Shown here: positions 24,488 to 35,689 of the stretch, piece by piece | How positions within the stretch are numbered: the first letter of the stretch is position 1 | Layout: each line of letters begins with the position of its first letter | Source: Calendula officinalis | Lineage: Eukaryota; Streptophyta; Magnoliopsida; Asterales; Asteraceae | Assembly: GCA_963853835.1 (NCBI GenBank) | Contig: OY970828.1 | Location: 20,059,468 to 20,123,467 of the forward strand | DNA length: 64,000 nt | Direction of reading: 5' to 3' | Position numbers and translations under genes: made by a program | The notes under the pieces: generated by a model | Database searches by the model: none | The model's input: the letters and a program-made list of their open reading frames with translations, nothing else | Told to the model about the DNA's origin: nothing

Positions 24488-24894
24488 TAACTATGCAGCA
24501 ATAAACACACGAGTAGCATTATATATATCGGTAGAAGCAATGTAATGGTACATGAAAAAGAGAACTTGTTTCAGAGCAAAACATTGTAATTAATAATACG
24601 TGTAAGTTTTGCTCATAACTTGACTTTGAACACTTGATTCCTCATCTGTATAAATCTTTAACGGCATCCCAATAAAAAAAGAAAATTGATTGCTCATGAT
24701 GTTGTTTATCCTTAAAAAATCAGATTAAAGAACCACAAAACCTAAAATTCGTTCAAATTCACAATTAAAAATCACAACAAAAAACCAGAAAATACACTTA
24801 CGACTTAACTCATGAATCATTATTAAGTTAGAGATGAGTGAAGCTGCTTCAATGCAAGTTAACCTTAAAATCAATAAGCCTTATCTCTCTTCCA

Positions 24895-24990
24895 TTAGGT
24901 AAACAAACTTGATAATCTCTTAGTTTCATTCCCTCCTTTTAAAACTTGAGCATTGGCTACTTCGATCTCTGCTATTATAGATTCAGCAAG
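24895..24990 (-). pseudogene. Short open fragment inside the Helitron, unidentified
   Basis: A minus-strand stretch reads LAESIIAEIEVANAQVLKGG and ends about 11 codons later in TAA. It looks protein-like and could be another captured exon, but I do not recognise the family. The stretch is too short to exclude chance. Confidence 0.2.
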
Positions 24991-25215
24991 AAATGAAATG
25001 AAAGTGAAATGAAATAAATGAAAGACAGAAGGAGAAGGGGCGGGGATGATGGAATCGAGGAGGCAATCGCCAAACGCCTGCTTGAAGAAATCGAGGAGGA
25101 AGGAATCGAGGAGGTAAAGGTTGAAGGAATCGATGAGGAATGGGATCGAGGTTAGGGTTATGGGGAAGCGAAACGACGGGTGTTTTGAGGGAGGAAACGA
25201 AACTCAGTGAAAGCT
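24990..25215. repeat. Purine-rich GAAATGAAA / AATCGAGGAGG tract in the Helitron
   Basis: GAAATGAAAT repeats at 24990-25022 are followed by four or five imperfect copies of GAATCGAGGAGG up to about 25100, and then GA-rich sequence with TTAGGGTTA. It may be a captured 5' untranslated region. No function is assigned. Confidence 0.4.
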
Positions 25216-25261
25216 ACTATATGTTTGTTTAATTATAAGCAATTAACATATGACAATATGT

Positions 25262-25315
25262 TGCAGTTGGTTAGCGACTCTGTTTGATGAGCTGTTGGTC
25301 CTGGGTTCGAGTTCG
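25262..25315 (+). other. Possible tRNA-derived relic
   Basis: GCAGTTGGTTAGCGACTC followed about 25 nt later by GGGTTCGAGTTC resembles the D-arm (A box) and T-arm (B box) of a tRNA. The acceptor and anticodon stems cannot be folded, so this is at most a SINE or tRNA remnant carried by the Helitron. Confidence 0.25.
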
Positions 25316-25430
25316 TTTGCGTGCAGTGTTATTTTTAACTCAAAGGAGATACAAAAATAGAAAGTATTTGGCTGAATTTTCACTCATCTATTTATAGAAA
25401 AGTCCTAAATGCTTTATAATGTAGTAGAGA

Positions 25431-27257
25431 TAAGGATAGTTATAGGTTATTGCTCGAAACTAGTGGTTATAATGGTTCACGGGCCATTCGTATGGGCTAT
25501 GAACGCTAATTACGGTTTAACAAGGATACTTAAATGTTATTGGTCGAAGGTAGTGATTATAATGGTTCACGGGCCATTCTTATGAGTAATGGACATCAAT
25601 TAAGGTTTAAAATGGATACTTATAGGTTATTGGTCATAGCTAGTGGTCAAAATCGTTCACGGGGCATTCGTATGGGTTCTAGACACCAATTACAGTTTAA
25701 AAAATGGATACTTATAGGTTATTGGTCTTAGCTAGTGGTAATAATGGTTCACGGGGCATTCGTATGGGCTATGGACGCATATTACGGTTTAACAAGGATA
25801 CTTATAGGTTATTAGTAGAAGCTAGTGGTTATAATGGTTCACGGGCCATTCGTAAGGTCTATGGACGCTAATTATGGTTTAACAAGGATACTTATAGGTT
25901 ATTGGTCGTAGCTAGTGGTTATAATGGTTCACGGGCCATTCGTATGGGTAATGGACATGAATTAAGGTTTAAAATGGATACTTATAGGTTATTGGTCGAA
26001 GCTAGTGGTTATAATGGTTCACGGGGCATTCGTATGGGTGATGGACTCATATTAAGGTTTAAAATGGATACTTATAGCTCATTGGTCATAGCTAGTGGTT
26101 AAAATCATTCACGGGGCATTCGTATGGGTTCTAGACACCAATTACAATTTAGAAAAATGGATATTTATAGGTTATTGGTCATAGCTAGTGGTTATAATGG
26201 TTCACGGGCCATTCCTATGGGTTATCAATACCAATCACAGTTTAAAAAATTGATACTAATAGGTTATTGGTTATAGCTAGTGATTATGATGGTTCACGGG
26301 CCATTTGTATGGGCTATGGACGCCAAGTACGGTTTAACATGGATACTTATAGGATATTGGACGTAGCTAGTGGTTATAATGCTTCACGGGCCATTCGTAT
26401 GTGTAATGGACACCAATTAATGTTTAAATGGATACTTATAGGTTATTGGTCATAGCTAGTGGTCAAAGTCGTTCACGGGGCATTCGTATGAGTTCTAGAC
26501 ACAAATTACAGTTTAAGAAATGGATACTTATAGGTTATTGGTCGGGCCATTTGTATGGGTTATCAACACCAATTACAGTTAAAAAATGGATACTTATAGG
26601 TTTTTGGTTATAGCTAGTGACTATAATGGTTCACGGGCCATTCGTATGGCCTATGGACGCTAATTACGGTTTAACAAGGATACTTATAGGTTATTGGTTG
26701 AAGCTAGTGGTTATAATTGTTCACGGGCCATTCGTATGTGTAATGGACACCAATTAATGTTTAAAATGGATACTTATAGGTTATTGGTCATAGCTAGTGG
26801 TCAAAATCATTCACGGGGCATTTGTATGGGTTCTGCACAACAGTTACAGTTTAAAAAATGGGTACTTATAGGTTATTGGACATAGCTAGTGGTTATAATG
26901 GTTCACGGGCCATTTGTTTGGGTTATGGACGCTAATTACGGTTTAACAAGGATACTTATAGGTTATTTGTCAAAGCTAGTAGTTATAATGCTTCACAGGC
27001 CATCGTATGTGTAATGGACACCAATTAATGTTTAAAATGGATACTTATAGGTTATTGGTCATAGCTAGTGGCCAAAATCGTTCACGGGGCATTCCTATGA
27101 GTTCTAGACAGCAATTACAGTTTAAAAAATGGATATATGCGTTATTGGTCATAGCTTGTTGTCAAAATCGTTCACGGGGCATTCGTGTGGGTTCTAGACA
27201 CCAATTACAGTTTAAAAAATGGGTACTTATAGGTTATTGGTCATAGCTATTGGATAT
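25431..27257. repeat. Satellite block 3
   Basis: 90/91-bp monomers. The segment 27007-27246 (with ATTCCTATGAGTTCTAGACAGC and GGATATATGCGTTATTGG variants) corresponds monomer for monomer to 45021-45260 and 47740-47979. It ends at GATAT (27253-27257), the target duplication of SIRE-like copy 1. Confidence 0.96.
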
Positions 27258-27751
27258 TGTTAGGTCACAACACCATGGTTTAGATGGTTAATTGATTAGA
27301 TAATTATAACTTAAGACAAATATTGTATAAGAACAAGATATGAGTCAAATGTATAATTCCACTAAGTGTGGCTTGTTGCGGAATAACAAGACCATTGAGC
27401 AATTACAAAAGGTATGAAAATGTAAAGTGAATTGGTAAGTACTCCTTTGCAAGATGATCTCTATTTATAATGACATAGAGATCTTACATAATGGACAAAG
27501 GAGTAACCGAAGGACTAAGCTAGGAAAATGACTAAGATCAAGGGATTTGATCTTAGTCCGTTACATAATAAAATGTAACTCAGTCCTTCTACTCAGTCCT
27601 TGTACTTAGTATCACTTTCTGATACTGAGTACTGATACTGAGTTCCAATACTGATTACTCAGTATCAGACCTACACTTAGCTATTTTATTCTACATATTA
27701 ATCAAAGCTAGTCTAGGTTGTTTTGTTATCTTAAGATCCAAAGGGGTAAGG
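27258..27751 (-). repeat. 3' LTR of SIRE-like copy 1
   Basis: 494 bp, equal to the other LTR minus the last 15 bp (CTTTTTGCCTTAACA). The sequence passes from GGGGTAAGG straight to TAATCTCCCCC, so the internal LTR edge was lost. It contains a 12-bp-arm perfect hairpin (27530-27558, GACTAAGATCAA with its complement). The TATA box (27462-27469) is bracketed by GATCTCTAT/ATAGAGATC. A third inverted pair is CTGATACTGAGT/ACTCAGTATCAG near 27615-27665. Confidence 0.9.
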
Positions 27752-27836
27752 TAATCTCCCCCTATCTAATGATAACAAAACAATTACAAAGAGATAAACA
27801 AAAAATACTACAGCATAGGTGACAAAATCTTCTTCT

Positions 27837-30800
27837 TCATTTACTGTTGATGGCTTCATTCTCATAGAAGACTTCTTGTTTGATGTGGACAAACTCTTCT
27901 CTGCTTTTGAGTTCATCCCTTCTACAATTCAGAACTGCAACAATCTTCTTTCTGAACCAAGAGTCTTCTTTCTTGGTTATCATCCATTTCAGTCCAACAA
28001 GGTGACTGATTTGAGCTCTTGGTAGATCTTCTTCAGAAATGAAGCACTCTCTATCCTCTGAGTCAGTATACATATATCCAGAAGTTGGATATATGACACT
28101 CTTTTGATCCTGAAAGACAAGGTTAGGAGGAAGAGGGTACTTTCTAAGATACTTGTATGTATGAAGGCATTCTGGTCTGTTGTTTGAGTAAGCTTCAGTC
28201 ATCACACTGAGAGTTCTATACTCTATCTCATGGAGCAAGCCCTTCTCATAACATACTGCAGAGACTACACAGATCTCATCCAAGACTATTTGATCATATG
28301 TTAATTTCTTTGGAAGCTCTTTGATCAGTCTTGTGATCCTCACCCAGTCTTGAAGACCAATTCTTTGAATATCATGAATAAATAACTTCACGGGAGGACT
28401 GGTTAAGCCAGTACAAGTGATAGTGATTCTTCCTTCTTTGAGCTTCACTTTTACTTTATTGACATCCAGGTTTAACCAATGTACCCCTTACATTTGGAAA
28501 TGTTTTGGTCTTCAAGAACTCCTTTCTTTCCTCCTTATACTGAGTCCTGGCAGCAACCATATTCCAGTAATGTTGAATATGGTCTGGACTCTTTCTTGAG
28601 ATTCTGTGGGAAGGACCAGGAGTATCAGTATCTGGGTCAGATTCTGGTTCAACTTTGACTCCCAACTCTTGCTCATATAAAAATCTTTCTTGTTCTGCCC
28701 AGAGTTGTTGAGGAGTCAGTCTTGGAGCCTGCTCGGTATCACTGTCCATTGTATGAACAGGTCTTCTTTGTCTTTTTACCAAAGGAGCAGATTCCTCACT
28801 TGATTTAGAAGAAGTGAGAACTGCATTGATAGGTCTTCTTGATAATGAACTCCTTCTTCTAATCACCAGATTTTCTGGTTCTTCATCATCCGAGGAAGAT
28901 GATGAAGAACTTTCTTGTTCTACCAGATTTAGTGCATAGTCCACTAAATCTGGTTCTTCATCTTCATCATCAGCAATAGGCTAGATGAAAGGCCTATAGA
29001 CCACAATTTGCAAGTTATTTTCTTCTTGAGCAGGTGGCTCAGTATAAGCTTGATGTGGTTGGTCAGTGTGAGTCTCCCCCTGAGCATATGGCTCAAGTGG
29101 GTCTTCAGAGTGTAATACTGACCTACTTCTTGGTCTTCTTCTCTCATACTGGAACCGAAGTGGTTCAGTATGAGGGCTTTGCTGATGTTGTTGTTGTTCT
29201 TGTTGTGGAGGTTGATCTTCATTCAATCTTTGTCTTTTCTCCCCCTGAGCAGATGGCTCAGGTTGATCAACCTCAGTATCTCTTTGTCTCCTCTCCCCCT
29301 TTTTGTTATCATTGGATGGGGAGGGAAGAGGATCAGTATCGCCACCCATGTCCCCTTGTGGTTCTTCAATGGTAGGGGATGGCATGGGCTCAGTCGCAGC
29401 ATCAGTATCACCCTCAGTGTTGGCATGGGAGGGTGATTTCATTTGCTCAGGATCATCATCTCCTTCTCCTTCTTCATTATGTCCACCATGTGAAGATGGT
29501 GGAGTGGATGGAAGCTGATGTTGATGTTGGAGTAGTGAGATTGACTGTTTAATGGAGTCAATATCCCTACTCATAGTGTCCATTCTGGCCAAGATTATAT
29601 TCTGAGTGTGTTGAATGACCAGAATATTCTGCATGATTGCTTGCAGAGTCACTTGTTCTCCTGCAGCCTGTGATGCCTGAATGCCCTGCACAGATGGTGC
29701 TAAAGAAACAAAAAAAAATAAAACTGGTTAAAAAGAAAGGCTTATCAAATAGAATTGTGGTGTTGTTTAACTCTATAATCATATAAACAGAGTTTGTGAA
29801 GTCTGTATTTCATCTGGTTTAGGATGAAATATTGTGGACTTGTGCATAGCATGTGTAAGAAGATTTTAGTAAAAGTGAGTGTGTAAATTTAAGTAGCTCA
29901 GTATAGGATAAGTCACATTTACTAAAAGGTTTGGGTTTGGGTATGCGAAGCCTGGGATGTGCTTCTTGTTATTTTCAATGTTTATCACTCGGTATTAGAG
30001 TGATAACAGAAATGTGGCTAAACCCCATGGAAAATTTTTGGATTTTGTGGCTTAAGGGTTTGTGATCATTTCTTGAATTATGCTATCCAACTCAAAAATA
30101 AGTTGGACATTATTCAAGCAGCACCAGTAGGTGTCAGTGTGACATCAACTACCATTGTCTCTTTAAGATGAGATAATTGTAGACTGACAATGATAAATGT
30201 GTGTGCTCAGTATATGAATTTTGCATAGCAGCAGTGGGCTAGCTATGTTGGCCATAAAAGGATATATATTTGAAAGATCGTGTGAGACTTTGGTCAGTAT
30301 TGAGTTGGTACTGGCCAATACTTAGTCTCTATTTGGGAATGAAATATATATATATAAGTTTAAGGGCTTTTTAGAAATTCATACCTGAGACTCTGTCAGA
30401 TTCCCATCTAGCATCTGCAGAGGTCGGTGCAGGATCATGTGATTGTGGATTTGTAGCACCAATATCTTCAATACCGACCTCTCTGTTTTGCTGAGCATCT
30501 TCCAGTGTAGTTTGCTCATACTGAATCTCCACATCAAGAGGAACATGGGGTTCCTCAATTGTTTGAGCAGTTGGGATTAGTTCTGAACCTGGAAGGTCAG
30601 CGGTGGCTGCAACTAAGCTTTGGGCTTGAAGAGATGCAGTTAATGATGGAACATTGGCAGGCTGCACCACCTCAGATGATAAGTTTCCCATAATTACAGG
30701 AGAAAGATTTCTTCTTCTTCTTTGAAGGACCAGTGGTGTGTCTTCTGAGGACTCAGTATCAAAAACTGTTTCAATATGAGGAGCATCAGGATCCTGTGCA

Positions 30801-31776
30801 GGTGGAGAGATATGTTGTTGAGTCGGTTCTTGAACTTGTGGAACATCCTGCATCTCAACATCTTGACCTGCCTGTTCTCCATTACCACTATTATCATCAT
30901 TATCATCATCATCATCATCATTGTCTGAGTCAGTATCAGACATGTCTGCTTCATCATTTATGTGTTCCTGAACAATGGCCCACATAGAAGGACTTAGGAG
31001 AGGCTCTCCTGCTATTGGCCTGTAAAAGAAGATCTTCTCACTAAGAGGAGGAAGATCAACCCTTGGACTGTGAAACTCATCATAAGTATGTGTGGCATTG
31101 AGTGTTGAAAGATGAGTGATAAAAATCTGCAGAAAGGGACATTCCGTTCCCTTATGTTAGCCTGAACCAGAGCAGCTAATTCATTGAAAATGAGCCTTGC
31201 ATAATCAATGTTTCTTCCATAGTACAAGGCATGTACTATTTGCATCCCAAATTCATTGATTTGGTCCAAAGCACCCGTCTTGTGGGTCATACACCGAATA
31301 ATCGTTGTAATGAGAATACCCCACATAGGACCAAATTGATTTCTTTTGATAATGCCCGTTGTTCCTCTTCGGCCCAAAAATGGCAATACTGAGCGTGCCT
31401 CTGTTCTGTCAACAAATGGGTCATACTGAGCGTGGGCGGGAAGCCTCAGTGTTTCACGAATAATGGCGGTAGACACAAATGCCCTTCTTTGATCTCTAAT
31501 TACCCACCCAGCAATCATATCTTGACAATCGAGTGTGGCAGAGTACCAAAACTCGCATAACATTTCTGGGTAAATTGCTCGAGGAGATAAGGTCAGTGCA
31601 CGAGCAATTGGGCAATACTTCAAAAAAATCACAATGTTTGTGAATTCTTGGCATACCCAGGCTTGAGGAATAGTGAAGTTGGCTGTGATGTTGTTCCTCG
31701 CAAACTTGGGCAGTTCATCATCTCGGAATTTGATTTCCGATTCAACCTCTGGAGCGACGAAAGTGTAATTTGCCAT
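27837..31776 (-). pseudogene. Two-exon extra gene of SIRE-like copy 1, broken
   Basis: Homologous over its full length to the gene at 51219-55089. Exon 1 is 31776-30385, ending at CTCAG/GTATGA, with a one-base deletion near 31098. Intron 29700-30384 is 685 bp, the same length as in copy 2, with acceptor TTTCTTTAG/CACC. Exon 2 is 29699-27837. It has a TAG at 28981-28983 replacing a Trp codon (YRPFI then stop) and a one-base deletion near 28487. Apart from these lesions the frames continue. The acidic Asp/Asn tract, the EPSAQGE motifs and the C-terminal domain (KEGRITITCTGL to FVHIKQEVFYENEA) are all recognisable. Function unknown. Confidence 0.75.
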
Positions 31777-31898
31777 CTGTGATTTTGATTTAAGTGTTTT
31801 TGCTTGCTAAGAGAGAGTGAAATCATTAATCGCAGAGAGAATCTTAAACAAAAGAATGAAATAACTGTTGAAAAATATTTGAAGTAAAAAAAAACGGT

Positions 31899-31906
31899 TA
31901 TTTATA
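31899..31906 (-). promoter_or_regulatory. Internal TATA box upstream of the extra gene, copy 1
   Basis: Minus-strand CTCCTATAAATAACCG lies about 125 bp before the ATG at 31776. The leader contains CT-rich words (TTCTCTCTGCG). The same arrangement is at 55213-55220 in copy 2. It suggests the extra gene has its own promoter instead of relying on the LTR transcript; this is inference from sequence. Confidence 0.6.
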
Positions 31907-31926
31907 GGAGAGTGAAAGATAATTAA

Positions 31927-32055
31927 GGTATTGGGAAGTAAAAACGGCTGATTTGACTGCCTTATCCTCTGCCAACGGTAACTTTCCTATTAAGAAAGGT
32001 TACCGTTGAGCAGTATGAGGATTAAGCTCGGTGTAAGAGCCGTCATACCCTAATA
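31927..32055. repeat. Nested inverted repeat between pol and the internal promoter, copy 1
   Basis: Outer arms are GGTATTGGG and CCCTAATAC (imperfect), middle arms ACGGCT and AGCCGT, and inner arms CGGTAAC/GTTACCG around TTTCCTATTAAGAAA. It corresponds to the better preserved copy at 55242-55374. Confidence 0.7.
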
Positions 32056-32317
32056 CTGAGTTAAAAAAAATTTAATTTTAAATTTTTTTTTAAAATATAA
32101 AAACAATTAATTTACTCTTGAAATTAGTAAAAAAATAAAAATTTTAAATTTTGATGATAACAGACTAGTGATATTGAGTGGTCAGTATCAACAAGAGTGA
32201 TACTGAGCGTTCAGTTTTAAAGAAAATTAAGAAAGATTAAGGATTCAACATACCTAATTACCCTAGTAAATACATAAACCTTTCCTCAGGGAGAGGTTTA
32301 GTAAACACATCGGCCAA

Positions 32318-35300
32318 TTATTCATCTGTTGGTACATAATCTACCTCAACCTTACCTTTTTCCACATTATCTCGAATAAAGTGGTGTCTGATATCAATGT
32401 GCTTGGTTTTGGAGTGATAAACTGGGTTCTCTGTGATAGCAATAGCACTCTTGTTATCACAATGAATGGGAGTCTTATGAAAGTTGAACCCATAGTCTAA
32501 GAGTTGATACTGCATCCATAATAATTGAGCACAACAACTTCCTGCAGCAACATATTCTGCTTCTGCTGTGGAAGTTGCTACCGAATTTTGCTTCTTGGAT
32601 GACCAACCAACTAGTCTTCCACCTAGGAATTGACATCCTCCACTAGTGCTCTTTCTGTCCAATCTACAACCTACAAAATCTGCATCTGTGTACCCTTCAA
32701 GGTGAATGTTTGAATCTCTGGGATACCAAAGACCCAGGTTAGGAGTACCTGTAAGATATCTAAAGATGCGCTTAACTGCTTTCATGTGTGATTCTTTAGG
32801 ATCAGCCTGATACCGAGCACACAAACATGTGGCAAACATGATATCAGGCCTGCTAGCAGTTAAGTAAAGTAAGGAACCAATCATACCTCGGTATGTGGAT
32901 TGACATACTGGTTTACCAGTTTCATCCTTACTTATCTTCTCCTGAGTACCCATAGGAGTGTGCATGGAAGATAAATTTTCAAATTTGTATTTCTTTAACA
33001 TGTCATGCACATACTTACTTTGATTTATAAAAGTGCCATCAGGCTTTTGTTCAACTTGTAAACCAAGAAAGTAAGTAAGTTCTCCCATCATACTCATCTG
33101 ATACTGAGTTGACATTATCTTAGCAAACCAGTCACACATTGACTTGTCAGTGGAGCCAAAGATAATATCATCTACATATATCTGAATGAGTAAGATTTCA
33201 GAACCTTTCCTTTTTGAAAATAATGTTTTATCAATTTTACCTCTTGTAAATTTATTTTCAATAAGGTACTCAGACAGGGTGTCATACCAGGCTCTTGGAG
33301 CTTGTTTGAGCCCATATAGAGCTTTATCAAGCTTGAAAACATAATTAGGAAATTTAGGATCAACAAAACCTGGTGGTTGTTTAACATAAACTTCTTCTTG
33401 GAGTTTTCCATTTAGAAAAGCACTCTTGACATCCATCTGATAAACTTTGAAATTATTAAAGGCTGCATATGCAAGATACAACCTAATAGCTTCAATTCTG
33501 GCAACTGGTGCAAAAGTTTCATTATAGTCAATGCCTTCTTCTTGCCTGTAACCTTGAGCAACTAACCTTGCTTTGTTTCTGATGACAACACCATCCTTGT
33601 CCATCTTGTTTCTGAACACCCACTTAGTACCAATAATAGTTTTGCCAGTAGGAGGTGGTACTAAGTTCCAAACTTTGTTTCTCTCAAACTCTGTGAGCTC
33701 TTCTTGCATAGCCTCTACCCAATCTTCATCTAATAAAGCTTCATCAGCTTTCTTTGGTTCAATGGTAGATAGGAAACTTGAGAAGAAACAAAAATTTGCA
33801 GTTGCTTGGGTTGGAAATTCTAATTTTCTTCTTGTTTGGACACCTTCTTCAATAGGACTAATAATGTTTGAGTGTGGATGGTCTCTGTGTTCCCATAATT
33901 GTTTCCTAGAGGAGCATTTGAAATAGGATCAACAATATCTTGTTGATTTGGTGTGTCTTGTGTCTGATACTGAGTGGAATTCTGGTCAGTATTAGACAGC
34001 GCAGGTTGCTGTTCATCTTCATTTTGCAGAGTTGATGTGGATTCTTGTGAAGTGTTGGATGTTTCACCTTCTTCATAGGTACAGTGGTTCAGATCATTAG
34101 TTGGAAACTCAGTATGGAGGTCCTCTGTTATGGGAACCTCAGTATTAGTCGCAGTTGAGTGATACTGAGTTTGAACTTGATCAGTTTCATTAAACTTATT
34201 GGGAATAAAGTGTGGATGAAACTTGGGCTCTTCAGCAATGGAGTTTTCTGGATTGCATAGGATATCTATGCCACTTATGTCTTCACTTGCTGAGGTAGAA
34301 TGCTCATTCTGATCTTCATCAAATGTGACATGAATGGATTCTACAATCATCTTAGTTGAGATGATGTACACTCTGAAGGCTTTAGAGTGTGGAGAGTAGC
34401 CCATGAACACACCTTCATTTGCTTTGGGAGCAAATTTGTTGAGGTTTTGTTTTGTACTGAGTACAAAGCATTTACTCCCAAATATGTGGAAGTATTCCAC
34501 ATTAGGAATCTTGCCATTGTATAGCTCATATGGAGTCTTCAGATGTCTTCGGACTATAGTGGCTCTATTCTGAGTGAAGTTTGCACAGTTTACAGCTTCA
34601 GCCCAGAAACTCAGTGCCAGTCCAGCATGGCATAATAAAGTTCTTGCAGCTTCAATTAGTGTTCTATTCTTTCTTTCTACAACACCATTTTGTTGTGGTG
34701 TGTAGGCTGCAGAGAAGTTTTGAATGATTCCTTTTTCTTCATAGAAATCGGCCAATACTGAGTTCTTAAACTCAGTACCATGGTCACTTCTAAGTTGCTT
34801 GACCTTGTTGCCTTTTTGAAGTTCCTCTCTTTTTATAAAGGCAATGATTTCTGTTGTTGCATCTGACTTAGTCTTGAGGAAGATGACCCAAGTATATCTT
34901 GAAAATTCATCAACCAAGACTAGAGTATAGATCTTTTTGGCCAAAGATGGTGTGCTGATGGGGCCAAAAAGATCCATGTGTATCATAGTAAGAGGTTCAT
35001 TAATGGAATGATTGACTTTGGACTTGAATGAACTCTTCTTCTGCTTGCCCATTTCACATGCTGAGCATAACTTATCTTTTGAATAAGTAATAGTGGGCAA
35101 CCCTCTCACCAGTTTCTTCATACTGAGCTCGTTGATATTTCTAAAGTTGATGTGAGAGAGTTTCTTGTGCCATAGCCAATGCAATTCTGGCTTGCCTTTA
35201 GAAACCAGGCATACTTGAATAGTTGGGTCTATTTCAGATAGGTTGACCACATATACATCTTTTTCTCTTCTAGCAATGAGTACAGGCTGTCCTTTATCAT

Positions 35301-35592
35301 TGTAGATGATTCCTACAACCTTCCTGAATCGAGCTTCATTGTCATCATCACACATCTGGCTGATACTGAGCAGATTGTGTTTAAGACCCTCTACATAGGC
35401 AACTCTTTTAAAAGTTATGTTGCCTGCCTTGATCACACCATAACCTCTTGTCTTTCCCACCGAGTCATCTCCAAACTTAACAGAAGGACCCTTCTCTGGA
35501 GTATAATTTAGAAGGTACTCCATACTGCCAGTCATGTGTCTTGAGCATCCACTATCTAAGTACCATTTTCTGTCACCCTGCACAAGACACAC
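32318..35592 (-). pseudogene. Pol (PR-INT-RT-RH) of SIRE-like copy 1, broken
   Basis: The frame 35592-33820 contains the protease site WYLDSGCSRHMTG and the integrase zinc finger (HKKLSH with CSACEMGK). Integrase core motifs MIHMDLFGPI, RSDHGTEF and QQNGVVERKNRTL follow. A one-base deletion near 33893 shifts the frame. RT and RNase H continue in 33709-32318: KWVFRNKMDKDG, YQMDVKSAFLNG, the catalytic IYVDDIIFGS near 33170, GWSSKKQNSVATSTAEAEY and IHCDNKSAI. It ends early at a TAA (32318-32320) where copy 2 has Gln, removing the last 27 residues. Homology to Ty1/copia pol is unambiguous. Confidence 0.9.
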
Positions 35593-35689
35593 AATAAGAA
35601 TTAGTTCCTTTTAGGAACCCATTATTGAATGGGACCTTTGGTGGGATAAACAGATTTTGATTTGATCTCTTTGTTTGGAGAGGTCAGTA

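Larger units (their letters stand above)
22958..25430 (-). mobile_element. Non-autonomous Helitron with captured gene fragments
   Basis: The minus-strand 5' end is TCTCTACTACATTATAAA and the 3' end is CTAG, preceded by a GC-rich hairpin. It sits between host A and T (A/TC...CTAG/T) with no target duplication, as expected for Helitrons. The undisturbed site, GTTAGGGTTTAATAAGGATAG, is present at about 22170-22192 and about 62381-62402. At 2473 bp it encodes no Rep/helicase, so it must be mobilised in trans. It contains degenerate pieces of a Lon protease gene. The rest is AT-rich sequence without recognisable genes. Confidence 0.93.

Noticed and set aside
25262..25315. Functional tRNA gene in the Helitron
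   Set aside because: Only A-box- and B-box-like words are present; no cloverleaf can be drawn.
29034..29375. Plus-strand ORFs across the SIRE-like extra gene (also 30733-30987, 52421-52732, 53592-53936)
   Set aside because: Antisense of the low-complexity exon sequences; motifs and splice signals lie on the minus strand.
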